Positions 19,112-29,000 of a stretch of 64,000 nt of DNA are shown in pieces. The stretch is from Lutibacter flavus (GTDB lineage Bacteria; Bacteroidota; Bacteroidia; Flavobacteriales; Flavobacteriaceae), in assembly GCF_900188355.1 (NCBI RefSeq), contig NZ_FZNX01000001.1, positions 419,754 to 483,753 on the forward strand. Direction: 5' to 3'. The position numbers were made by a program, and so were the translations under genes. The first letter of the stretch is position 1; each line of letters begins with the position of its first letter. The notes beneath the pieces are model-generated. The model was not told the DNA's origin. It ran no database searches and worked only from the letters and a program-made list of their open reading frames with translations.

Positions 19112-20386
19112 ATGCATGAAGCAGCAAGTAGAAATTCTTTATTTAAAAAAATAATAGCAATAGTTTTAAGTTTTGGACCGGGTATTTTTGCAATTGGTTA
19201 TACCATTGGAACAGGTAGTGTAACTTCAATGATAGTTGCAGGAAGTACATTTGGAATGGAATTATTATGGGTATTATTATTAAGTTGTATTTTTTCTGGT
19301 ATTTTAATGTTTGCCTATGGAAACTATGCTTTAATTTCTGGTGAAACTGCTTTGTATGGTTTTAAAAAGCATATTAAAGGAGGTAAATATTTGGCTATTT
19401 TAATTATAATAGGTATCACATTTGGTCAATGGAATTCATTAATGGGAATACTTGGGATTTCAGCAAATATGCTTTTTGAAATCTTTGCTATGAATTTTGA
19501 AGGACTAAGACCTTATAAATATGAAACTGTTTTATCAATTGCAGTTGTAGTTATTGCTATATTTTATTCGTTAATGTTAGTTGGAAAATATACTTTTTTT
19601 GAGAAAATCTTAGTAATATTCGTAACCTTTATGGGATTGTCTTTTATAATTTCATTATTTTTTGTGAGTCCGCTTCCTATTGAAGTTGTAAAAGGTTTAA
19701 TTCCTTCCATTCCAGATGTTAAAGGAGGTAAAATGATGGTTGCTGCATTTGTTGGTACCACCATGGCAGCAGCAACTTTTTTGTCCAGACCACTGTTTGT
19801 AAAAGGAAAAGGGTGGACTATGAAAAATTTAGGTGAGCAAAAAAAAGATTCAATAATAGCTGCTATTTTAGTATTTATAATTAGTGCTTCGGTGATGGCA
19901 GTTGCAAGTGGAGCTTTATATCACCAAGGAAAACCTGTTACGCAAGTGTTGGATATGGCAAATACGCTAGAGCCTGTTGCTGGAAGTTTTGCAGTTGCAA
20001 TTTTCTTTTTCGGAACATTGAGCGCGGGATTGTCTTCAATTTTTCCTTGTTTATTAATTGCTCCATTGTTGATTGCAGATTACCAATCAGGAGAATTGGA
20101 CACTACTTCCAGGCAATTTAAAATTGTAACTTTTATTGCTTGTTTAGTAGCTTTAATTGTTCCAATTTTTGGTTCAAACCCAATTGAAATGCAAATTTTA
20201 TCTCAAGTGTTTAATGTTTTTGTACTTCCTTTAGTAATTTTCGGAATTATATTAATTGTTAATAATAAAAAAGTGATGAAAGGGTATAAGACGAGTATTT
20301 GGGTACATATTGGTTTATTTACAGCACTTTTTTTCTCTCTTGTCATTTCTTATAATGGTCTTTTAGCAATTTCAGAATATGTTTAA
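19112..20386 (+). CDS. NRAMP-fold membrane transporter without canonical metal motifs
   Basis: 424 residues, about 11 membrane helices, with the NRAMP pattern GPGIFAIGYTIGTGS at helix 1. In metal-transporting NRAMPs helix 1 carries DPGN and helix 6 MPH. Here these positions read GTGS (33 to 36) and MAA (218 to 220), so the Asp, Asn and His metal ligands are missing. The sequence therefore belongs to the superfamily but is unlikely to carry Mn or Fe in the usual way. It is 37 bases behind the GntK-Gnd fusion in the alginate operon, which suggests an organic substrate such as gluconate or an unsaturated uronate. That is inference; automatic labels as a divalent metal transporter may mislead. 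Confidence 0.75.
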   Translation: MHEAASRNSLFKKIIAIVLSFGPGIFAIGYTIGTGSVTSMIVAGSTFGMELLWVLLLSCIFSGILMFAYGNYALISGETALYGFKKHIKGGKYLAILIIIGITFGQWNSLMGILGISANMLFEIFAMNFEGLRPYKYETVLSIAVVVIAIFYSLMLVGKYTFFEKILVIFVTFMGLSFIISLFFVSPLPIEVVKGLIPSIPDVKGGKMMVAAFVGTTMAAATFLSRPLFVKGKGWTMKNLGEQKKDSIIAAILVFIISASVMAVASGALYHQGKPVTQVLDMANTLEPVAGSFAVAIFFFGTLSAGLSSIFPCLLIAPLLIADYQSGELDTTSRQFKIVTFIACLVALIVPIFGSNPIEMQILSQVFNVFVLPLVIFGIILIVNNKKVMKGYKTSIWVHIGLFTALFFSLVISYNGLLAISEYV

Positions 20387-20471
20387 TTTTTTTATCGCTT
20401 TGAAATAAGATAAATTTACATAGCTAGATGTTAAAATTGATGTAAAATTTTTTTAGCTTATTTATTAATTA

Positions 20472-20503
20472 TATATTTGGTAAACCAAAGTGGTAAACCA
20501 GTT
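20472..20503 (+). promoter_or_regulatory. -7 box with overlapping tandem GntR-type operator
   Basis: TATATTTG at 20472 to 20479 overlaps TGGTAAACCA at 20478 to 20487; a second copy is at 20491 to 20500, again 13 bases between centres. The arrangement is the same as at 12434 to 12465. It lies 14 bases before the third PL6 gene and gives the PL6/PL17/kdgF operon its own regulated start. No clear -33 TTTG is seen. Confidence 0.7.
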
Positions 20504-20516
20504 TAAATAATAGAAA

Positions 20517-22856
20517 ATGAGCTTTATAAAATCAAAATTCACCTTTTTTGCATTTTTATTTTTAATACTAATTTCTTGCAATTCTAATAAGGAAACAGGA
20601 GTTTTGGTAAAAACTATAGATGAATTTAACAATGCTGTTAAAAGTGCGGTGCCAGGTACCGTAATTAAACTTTCTAACGGCGTTTGGAAAGATACCGAAT
20701 TGGTTTTTGAAGGAAAAGGAACAGAAGAAGAACCTATTAAGCTTACGGTTGAAGAAAAAGGTGAAGTAACCCTAGAGGGTGCATCTAATCTTCAAATTGC
20801 AGGTGAACATTTAATTGTTGAAGGGCTAGTTTTTAAAAACGGATATACACCAACAAATGCAGTTATTTCTTTTAGAAAAAACAGGGAGGAAATGGCAAAT
20901 AATTCCCGATTAACAGAGTGTGTTATTGACAATTTTAATAATCCTGAACGTCAAGTTCAAGATTATTGGATTACTATTTACGGAAAGAATAATCGAATAG
21001 ACCATAATCATATTTCTGGAAAAAAGAATTTAGGTGTTACTATGATTGTTGGTTTAGATACTGAAGAGAGTAGAGAGAACAATCATAAAATAGATCATAA
21101 CTATTTTGGACCACGTCCAACCTTTGGAAATAATGGAGGTGAAACTTTAAGAATCGGAACGAGCCATCATGCATTGGAAAATTCTAATACCTTGGTGGAA
21201 TCTAATTATTTTGATAGATGTAATGGAGAGCACGAAATTATTTCAAATAAAGCGTGCCAAAACACATTTAAGTATAATACATTTTTTGAATGCACAGGAA
21301 CTTTAACTATGCGTCATGGAAATGAAACATTAGTTGATGGAAATGTATTTATAGGAAATAACAAACCAAGTACAGGTGGTGTTCGTGTAATTAACGAAAC
21401 ACAAACTGTTATTAATAACTACCATGTTGGTTTAACGGGTTATCGTTTTAGAGGAGCATTTGTTATGATGAATGGTGTGCCAAATTCACCACCAAATCGA
21501 TACGTACCTGTTATAAATTCTAAGGTAAATAATAATACGTTTGTTAATTGCGACCATATTCAGTTATGTGCAGGAAGTGATTCAGAAAGAAGTCAGGCAC
21601 CAAGAACTTCTGAAATTTCAGGAAACATTTTTTATAATGAAAACAAGAAAGATATCTTTACTGTTTATGATGATATTAGTGGAGTTACATTTAAAGATAA
21701 CATTTTAGGTAAAAACTCAGAAACTAGTATTAAAGAAGGTTTTGAAAATGTAGATATTAAATTAGTGAAAAACGAACAAGGTTTCTTAATACCTACTTCA
21801 AATCAAATAAAAACTAAGGTTACAATTAGTCCAAATGTTGCAACTAAAGAAAATACTGGAATAGATTGGTATTCAAAAACGGATAAAAGCGTAGCGTTAA
21901 ATTCTGGTCAAACAATTAAAGTAAAAGTAGGCATTAACACCTTATTTGAAATCGTAAAAAAATCTGAAGCTGGAGATATTATAGAGTTGGAAGAAGGCGG
22001 AACATATTTGTTAACCAAAGCGGTTCAAATTAATCATCCACTTACATTTAAAACTTCAGGAAAAGAAAAAGCAACAATTTTGTTTGAAAGAATGATGGCT
22101 TTCGAAATTCAAAATGGCGGAAGCTTATCTTTAGAGAATATTTCATTTGATGGTGCAAAATCTCCTGATTATGCAGGTAATTCAGTGATTAGTACAAGTA
22201 AAAATTCAATGACTGAAAATTATAAATTGTTTATTGAAAATTGTGAGTTTAAAGATATGGTAATAAATCATTCTTTTGATGTGCTACGAGTTTCTAAAGG
22301 AACATTTGCTGATACCATAAGCATTCAAAATTCAACATTTAAAAATATTACAGGTCATATTGCGGCATTAGATACAGAAACAGATGATATTGGAGCTTAT
22401 AATGTAGAATACTTCTTGTTGAAAAACAATACAATTTCTGATTTGCAAGGTGCAGCTTTGAGATTATATAGAGGAGGAAAAGATGAAAGTACCTTCGGAC
22501 CATTTCTAGAAGTAGATCATAACGTTTTTGATAATGTTGGTCATGGTAAAAAGAATAAATATAACGCAGCAACGTCTTTATATGGAGTGCAGGTAAATGA
22601 TATAACAAATAACATATTTACTAACTGTAAACCAATGGAAATGCATTTAGTTGTTGGTGATCCAATAGTAAATATTTTTAATAATAACATCTATAAATCA
22701 GATGCAATTAAAATCTCTGGAGATGAAAAGTATACGATTAAAAATCTTTGGAATTTTAATCCTGAATTTGAGAAAGAAAATTATAAGTTGAAAAAACAAT
22801 CTAAACTGGCAGGTAAAGGAACTGATGAATTAGATTTAGGTGTGATTTATAAATAA
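20517..22856 (+). CDS. PL6 family alginate lyase, lipoprotein (third copy)
   Basis: 779 residues, lipoprotein signal (LILISC, Cys21). Lys245 (ISNKACQN) and Arg266 (MRHGN) keep the PL6 catalytic pair at 21-residue spacing, and NNGGETLRIGTS is conserved. A second beta-helix starts near residue 475 (INTLFEIVKKSEAGDIIELEEGG). It shares the two-domain plan of the other two PL6 proteins here but is clearly diverged, which argues for different block preferences (mannuronate, guluronate or mixed) rather than recent duplication. It is the first gene of an operon with PL17 (5 bases later) and kdgF. Confidence 0.92.
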   Translation: MSFIKSKFTFFAFLFLILISCNSNKETGVLVKTIDEFNNAVKSAVPGTVIKLSNGVWKDTELVFEGKGTEEEPIKLTVEEKGEVTLEGASNLQIAGEHLIVEGLVFKNGYTPTNAVISFRKNREEMANNSRLTECVIDNFNNPERQVQDYWITIYGKNNRIDHNHISGKKNLGVTMIVGLDTEESRENNHKIDHNYFGPRPTFGNNGGETLRIGTSHHALENSNTLVESNYFDRCNGEHEIISNKACQNTFKYNTFFECTGTLTMRHGNETLVDGNVFIGNNKPSTGGVRVINETQTVINNYHVGLTGYRFRGAFVMMNGVPNSPPNRYVPVINSKVNNNTFVNCDHIQLCAGSDSERSQAPRTSEISGNIFYNENKKDIFTVYDDISGVTFKDNILGKNSETSIKEGFENVDIKLVKNEQGFLIPTSNQIKTKVTISPNVATKENTGIDWYSKTDKSVALNSGQTIKVKVGINTLFEIVKKSEAGDIIELEEGGTYLLTKAVQINHPLTFKTSGKEKATILFERMMAFEIQNGGSLSLENISFDGAKSPDYAGNSVISTSKNSMTENYKLFIENCEFKDMVINHSFDVLRVSKGTFADTISIQNSTFKNITGHIAALDTETDDIGAYNVEYFLLKNNTISDLQGAALRLYRGGKDESTFGPFLEVDHNVFDNVGHGKKNKYNAATSLYGVQVNDITNNIFTNCKPMEMHLVVGDPIVNIFNNNIYKSDAIKISGDEKYTIKNLWNFNPEFEKENYKLKKQSKLAGKGTDELDLGVIYK

Positions 22857-22861
22857 AAACA

Positions 22862-25132
22862 ATGATAAATTCAATAAAATTAATAGTACTATTTGTTGCG
22901 ATAACTTTTGTTTCATGTAAACAAGATATTGCTAATGATTCTAAAAAAATAGCTTCAGAAGAAAGTAACCATCCAAGTTTAATTTTAACTGCTCAAGGTG
23001 TAAAAGATATTAGAGTACAATTGGGTGATATTCCAATTTTCGATAAAACTTTAGAAAAGGTAAAGGCAGAAATAGACGCTGAAATTTCATTAGGGATTGA
23101 AACGCCAATACCATTAGATTATTCTGGTGGATTCACACATGTACGCCATAAACGTAACATGGTAGTACTGCAAAAAGCAGGTGTTTTATATCAGATTTTG
23201 GATGATAAAAAATATGCAAAGTATGTAAAAGAAATGCTAATGCAATATGAGGAAATGTACAAAACATTACCATTGCACCCAAAAACAAGATCTTATGCTA
23301 GAGGTAAGTTGTTTTGGCAATGTCTAAATGATTCTAATTGGTTAGTTTATGTAAGTCAGGCTTATGATTGTGTTTATAATTATTTATCTGAAGAAGAACG
23401 AAATAAGCTAGAAACAAATTTATTTAGACCATTTGCAGATCATATTTCAATAGACAGTCCACAATTTTATCAAAGAGTCCACAATCATAGTACTTGGGGA
23501 AATGCAGCTGTAGGTATGATTGGTTTGGTAATGAATGACCAAGAATTAATTGATCGTGCTTTGTATGGTATTAAAGGTGTGGATTTAGATAAAAAGGCTA
23601 AAGATGATGATGGAGGGTTTTTAAATAAAGATGGGAAAGCTGGTTTTTTAGCAAATATAGAAGAACCTTTTTCACCAGATGGTTATTATAATGAAGGACC
23701 ATATTATCAGCGTTATGCTATGTATCCTTTTTTAATTTTTGCAGAAGGACTACATAACGTAAAACCAGAATTGAAAATATTTGAATACAAAGAAGGTGTA
23801 TTGTTAAAATCTATTAATGCCTTGTTAAATTTATCTGATGCAGATGGCGAATTTTTTCCGTTGAATGATGGTCAAAAAGGAATGTCTTACTACACAAGTG
23901 CTTTAGTTACTGCGGTAGATATTTCGTATCATTTTGGTACGCAAGATCCAGGTTTGTTATCAATAGCATCACTTCAAGATCGCGTTTTATTAGACGATTC
24001 TGGTCTTGCAGTAGCACTTGGTATAAAAAATGGTAAAGCAGCACCTTTCAATAAAAAATCTATTAACCTTTCTGATGGACCAAATGGCAAACAAGGAGGT
24101 GTTGCCATATTAAGAAATGAAGATATTGAATTAGTTTTTAAATATGCTGCACAAGGTTCTAGTCATGGTCATTACGATAAATTGTCTTATTCTTTATATG
24201 AAAAAGGCGAAGAAATTCTTCAAGATTATGGTTTAGCACGATTTGTAAATATAGAGCAAAAAGGTGGTGGAAATTACCTAAAAGAAAACAAGACTTGGGC
24301 AAAACAGACCATCGCACATAACACATTAACACAAAATGAAACCTCACATTTTAATGGGAAGTATGAAATAGGAAGTCAGCATCATTCGGTACTAAACTAT
24401 TTTTCTTCTGAAAATGAAAACGTACAAGTTGTAAGTGCAAAAGAAAGTAATGCATATCCTGGAACAGAAATGCTTCGTACCATGGCAATTATAAAAGACG
24501 AAGATTTTGAAAAACCATATATGTTAGATCTTATGAAAGTGACTTCTAATAAAGCAAATAAATATGATTTTCCTTATTACTTCTTAGGGCAAGTATTACA
24601 AACAAACTTTGAATATAAAACACCTAAAACATTAAATACTTTAGGAAGTAAAAATGGGTATCAACATTTATATGTAGAAGCAACAGCAAAAGCTTTCAAT
24701 GAAAACAGTAAGCTATCATGGTTAAATGAAGGTAAATTTTACACTTTAACATCTTTAACTAATAGTAATGATGAGTTATTATTTACCAGAATTGGGGCAA
24801 ACGATCCAGAATTCAATTTAAGACGTGAAGCAGCTTTCATGTTAAGACGAAAAAATACTAAAAACACACTTTTTATTTCTATAATTGAAGCGCATGGAGG
24901 TTACAGTCCAGTTACAGAATCTGCTGTAAACTCAAACAGTAGTATAAAAGAATTAAAAGTCGTTCTGGATTCTGATGCATATACAGCAATAGAAATTACG
25001 AATATAAATGGTACTATGAAGCTGTTTATAACAGTAAATACAAATGCTTCAAAACAGCAATCACACAAATTAAATATAAACAAAAAGGCTTACCAATGGG
25101 TTGGACCTTATTATTACACAAACATTAATTAA
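22862..25132 (+). CDS. PL17 oligoalginate lyase, lipoprotein
   Basis: 756 residues with a lipoprotein signal (TFVSC, Cys19). PL17 signatures are strong: FTHVRHKRN, LFWQCLNDSNWLVYVSQAYDC, VHNHSTWGNAAVGMIG and SPDGYYNEGPYYQRYA. Asn208-His209 correspond by motif to the Asn-His catalytic pair of Alg17C, and the Tyr residues in DGYY are near the expected acid/base. A C-terminal heparinase II/III-like beta domain contains SSHGHYDKLSYSLYEKG. Exolytic PL17 enzymes release unsaturated monosaccharide from alginate oligomers, the substrate for the KdgF-like product of the next gene. Location: periplasm-facing lipoprotein. Confidence 0.95.
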   Translation: MINSIKLIVLFVAITFVSCKQDIANDSKKIASEESNHPSLILTAQGVKDIRVQLGDIPIFDKTLEKVKAEIDAEISLGIETPIPLDYSGGFTHVRHKRNMVVLQKAGVLYQILDDKKYAKYVKEMLMQYEEMYKTLPLHPKTRSYARGKLFWQCLNDSNWLVYVSQAYDCVYNYLSEEERNKLETNLFRPFADHISIDSPQFYQRVHNHSTWGNAAVGMIGLVMNDQELIDRALYGIKGVDLDKKAKDDDGGFLNKDGKAGFLANIEEPFSPDGYYNEGPYYQRYAMYPFLIFAEGLHNVKPELKIFEYKEGVLLKSINALLNLSDADGEFFPLNDGQKGMSYYTSALVTAVDISYHFGTQDPGLLSIASLQDRVLLDDSGLAVALGIKNGKAAPFNKKSINLSDGPNGKQGGVAILRNEDIELVFKYAAQGSSHGHYDKLSYSLYEKGEEILQDYGLARFVNIEQKGGGNYLKENKTWAKQTIAHNTLTQNETSHFNGKYEIGSQHHSVLNYFSSENENVQVVSAKESNAYPGTEMLRTMAIIKDEDFEKPYMLDLMKVTSNKANKYDFPYYFLGQVLQTNFEYKTPKTLNTLGSKNGYQHLYVEATAKAFNENSKLSWLNEGKFYTLTSLTNSNDELLFTRIGANDPEFNLRREAAFMLRRKNTKNTLFISIIEAHGGYSPVTESAVNSNSSIKELKVVLDSDAYTAIEITNINGTMKLFITVNTNASKQQSHKLNINKKAYQWVGPYYYTNIN

Positions 25133-25145
25133 ATATATACAAATT

Positions 25146-25523
25146 ATGAAACGATTTAGTGAAAAGTACATAATCACAAAAGAAATGGAATGGGAAGCAC
25201 TTGGTGGCGGAGTATCAAGAAAGTTTTTAGGTTACGATAACCAAATCATGATGGTAAAAGTGAAATTTGAAAATGGAGCATTAGGTGCCCCACATCAACA
25301 TTTTCACACGCAAGCTACTTATTGTGTTTCCGGTAAATTTGAATTTGAAATTGATGGAGTTAAAAAAATTGTAGAAGCAGGAGATGGAGTTTATATTGAG
25401 CCTAATTTATGGCATAGTGCAATTTGTTTGGAAGAAGGGATTCTAATTGACACATTTAGTCCTGTAAGAGAGGATTTCTTAAGTGGTGAGGGGCCATCTT
25501 ATTTTGGAGATAAACAGTCATAA
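25146..25523 (+). CDS. kdgF: KdgF-like cupin, unsaturated uronate linearisation
   Basis: 125 residues from the ATG at 25146; a longer frame from 25101 would overlap the PL17 gene. One cupin domain with candidate metal ligands His50, His52, His54, Gln56 and His90 (APHQHFHTQ and EPNLWHSA) and the family ending IDTFSPVREDFL. KdgF converts the 4,5-unsaturated monouronate released by exolyases to the open-chain keto form (DEH). The gene directly follows PL17, the enzyme that makes its substrate. No signal peptide is visible, so it should act in the cytosol, which implies that the cyclic monomer or DEH is imported. Confidence 0.9.
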   Translation: MKRFSEKYIITKEMEWEALGGGVSRKFLGYDNQIMMVKVKFENGALGAPHQHFHTQATYCVSGKFEFEIDGVKKIVEAGDGVYIEPNLWHSAICLEEGILIDTFSPVREDFLSGEGPSYFGDKQS

Positions 25524-25708
25524 AAAAAATATTTTAGTCCAATAAGAGAAGACTTTATAGAACCTAAAAAATAGTATTAGTTTAGAGTAATTAGTTCTTA
25601 AAATAATATTTTTTGTTCACATTATCAATAAATTAGAGTTGTTTTGTTCTTTTTCGCTAATTGTTTAAAAAAACTTTATTTTAATTTTTTTTTAACAAAT
25701 TTTTAATA

Positions 25709-25752
25709 TATATTTGGTTTTCCAAACTGGTTAACCACTTTGGAAAACCAAA
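25709..25752 (+). promoter_or_regulatory. Triple GntR-type operator over the susC promoter
   Basis: TATATTTG (25709 to 25716) runs into three decamers: TGGTTTTCCA (25715), TGGTTAACCA (25728) and TGGAAAACCA (25741), with centres exactly 13 bases apart. The outer two are reverse complements of each other and the middle one is self-complementary, so the whole 40 bases form one large near-perfect palindrome. It is the strongest operator in the locus and lies before the susC leader. Confidence 0.7.
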
Positions 25753-25789
25753 TTAAATATAGTATTAATAATTAAAACTCAATTAAAAA

Positions 25790-25878
25790 ATGAAACGTGA
25801 AGATCTCTAAATGGAAAAAAGGACAGGTGCACGCCTATCCTTTCTAGTAAAAAATTACTTCTTTTAGGAGGGAAGTAA
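25790..25878 (+). promoter_or_regulatory. Structured 5' leader of susC with possible small ORFs
   Basis: Downstream of the promoter are a 10-base-pair hairpin (25818 to 25843) with loop TGCACG and one mismatch, then a second hairpin (TTACTTC / GAAGTAA, 25855 to 25878) whose loop and 3' side contain TAGGAGGG. Two short reading frames fit: MKREDL (25790 to 25810) followed at once by MEKRTGARLSFLVKNYFF (25811 to 25867). A related hairpin plus TAGGAGGG precedes the MFS gene at 33622. From 25879 to 26061 I see only AT-rich leader. Function unknown; attenuation or translational control is possible. Confidence 0.4.
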
Positions 25879-26061
25879 AATTAAAATTACATGTTATTAC
25901 TTTTATAAAAACACGATCTAACAAAAATACAAAAAACAATTCAAAATATAGAATTGACTGGTTTTTATAAAATGGACGATTAAAAGATTTATAATCTATT
26001 CGTAAAAAATTAATATTTAATCGTATTAATCAAAATTAAACTTAAACATAAAAATTTAATT

Positions 26062-29000
26062 ATGAATTTAAAAATCAAGCTAATGCTAATGCTAATGTTG
26101 ACAGTCAACATTACTTTAATGGCTCAGGATAGCTTTTCAATTACAGGTACAGTAGTATCTGCGACTGATAATTCGCCAATACCAGGTGTAAGTATTATTA
26201 TTAAAGGTACTACAAAAGGTGCCTCAACAGATTTTGATGGTAATTTTGCTTTAGAAGTTACACAAGGAGATATTTTAACAGTATCTTTTTTAGGGTTTAA
26301 AACAAAATCTGTCCCAATTATTAACAATCAAGCATTAACTATTGCATTAGTTGAAGACACGAGTGCACTTGATGAAGTTGTTGTAATTGGTTATGGTACA
26401 TCAAAAAAATCACATTTAACAGGGTCAATTTCAAAAGTTGTAAACGATGATTTGGATCAGGTTGCTGTATCTAGGGTAGATGATGCCTTAGTTGGGCAAG
26501 TTTCCGGGGTTAATATTCAGGCAACTGACGGAGAAGCAGGTGCAGCACCTACTATTAGTATCAGGGGTGTAGGTTCTATGGCAGGTGACTCAACACCTTT
26601 AATTGTTGTTGATGGAGTTATTGTAGATTCAGATTTTTTAGGGTCTTTAAACATGAATGATGTGCAATCTTTTGAAATATTAAAAGATGCTGCTTCATCG
26701 TCTATATACGGTTCTAAAGGTGCCAATGGTATTATAATGATATCTATGAAGCCTGGTCTTGATGGTAAAACAAGAATAAATTACAGTACCTATGTAGGTT
26801 TTAAAGAAGCTAGACATAGTGATGCTTATACTTTTTCAATTGCTGAAACTGCAGCAGCGGAATTAGCAGCAAATGGAGTGCTTTCAGATAGAACTAAATA
26901 CAAACAATTAATAGGTATTGATCGTTCTTGGCAAGATGTAATTTTTGATGGAGGTATGATTACAAGTCATTCTTTATCTTTAAGAGGTGGAAACGATAAA
27001 ACTAAGTTTGCAACAAGTGTAAACTTTTCAGATGATGAAGGTGTTTTATTAACTGATAATTTTACGAAGTATGGAATGAGACTTAAAATAGATTCTAAAT
27101 TAAATGATAAGTTTTCTATTGGTGCTAGTTTTAGTCCTTCATATACGGAAAGAAGACGTTTTGATGGGTCTACCCATGATATAAATAGACAAACAAATTG
27201 GTTGCCTGTATATCATGATGAAAATACTATTCAATATGTAGATAGAAATATTTATCCAGATGTTCAAGTTGGAGATTATGCTACGCAACGTCATTTTGAT
27301 AATTATGATTTATATGGTGATGGAAGCACTTTAGTTGACATTAGTAATACATCAAACACCAATCCGGCGGCTAAAGTATTAGAACGTGAACGTTATGATA
27401 AGAAATTTAAATTATTCAGTAGTTTTTATGGTCAATATAAAATTACAGATGATTTAACTTTTAAAAGTATGGTTTCTGGATCTTATCAAGATACTAAAAG
27501 ATCAAGATGGCAAGGTGTTTTATCAAACAGAAATGGAGCGTCTGCTGCATCGATGAATGAAATTACGCAAAGAAGTATTTATTTAATTTCAGATAACTTC
27601 TTAATGTATAATAAAAGTTTTGATAAACACGATATTAGTGCAACCTTAGGTATGGTTTTTGAATCTACAGATGAGTTCTTTTCATCTATTTCAGGTACTG
27701 GGTATACAAATGATGGTGTTAAGCAAATTACAAATGCAGCTACAATTTCTGGTGCAGATGCTTTTGAATGGGAAAAGAATGGTATATCATATGTGTCTAG
27801 ATTTAATTATGCATTCGATAATAAATACTTAGCATCTATAAGTTTAAGACGTGATGGAAGTTCAATTTTCGGATCTGAATATAAATATGGTAATTTCCCA
27901 GCAGCATCAATAGGTTGGAATATGTCAAACGAAAGCTTTTTAGAAGATAGCGACGTTGTTAATAATTTAAAGGTTAGAATTAGTTACGGTGTTACAGGTA
28001 ATGACCGTTTAAATACAGGTAGTGTAAATCCGGATTCAAGCAGTAGTACAAGTAGTTTAAGTACTGGTGATAAATTAGTGGATTTCTACCCTTCATTGGC
28101 TTTATTGTCGGCTACTACTGCAAGTGTAAGTGGAGCTCTTCAATCTGGTTTTTCTCCTCTAAATATTGCGAATCCAGAATTAAAATGGGAGCGTTTAGTT
28201 GAAATTAACCCTGGTATAGATTTTGGTTTTTACAATAACGTAATTTCAGGTTCTATAGATTGGTACCAAAGAACAAGTGATCAATTATTATTAAATAACC
28301 CAGTATCTTATACAACTGGTTTTTCTAATGCTTTGGTTAACTTGGGTGAAGTTAAAAACGAAGGTTTTGAGTTTGAATTAAGAACAAGAAACATTTCATC
28401 TGAAGAATTTAGTTGGAAATCTTCTGTAATAGCAACTACAAACAAAAATACATTGGTAGATTTCGCAGATTCTAACGGACAAATTCAAAATATTGATGCT
28501 AAAAGAGCAGCAGAATGGATTAATTTAGAAGGTATGCCAATTTCAACTTATTATGGTTGGGTTGTAGATAGAGATATTCCATTAGAATATTTAAATAATG
28601 CATATCATCCAATAGGAGGTGAAGCACAAGATGTGTATGTTAAAGATTTAAATGGAGATGGATTAATTGATGATGAGGATAAAGCGGCCTTAGGAGATCC
28701 ATATCCAGATTTAGTATGGAGTTTTACAAATGAATTTAATGTTGGAGATGTAGATTTTAGTTTTATGTTTCAAGGAAGTCATGGTGCTGAAATTAGAAAT
28801 ATGGGAGATCAGTATATCTTTAACCAATTTAATAGTGGTCAGGATTTTAATCCAGCAACAACTCCAGATCAAGATTTTATTAAACAAAAAATCTTTACAG
28901 ATGATATTATTCAAGATGCTTCCTACATTGCATTGCGTAACATTAACATTGGTTATAATTTCTCTGAAGATGTATTGTCTAAATTGAACATTTCTAAGTT

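Noticed and set aside
19112-20386. Annotation as a manganese/iron NRAMP transporter
   Set aside because: The helix 1 and helix 6 metal ligands are missing; only the fold is supported.
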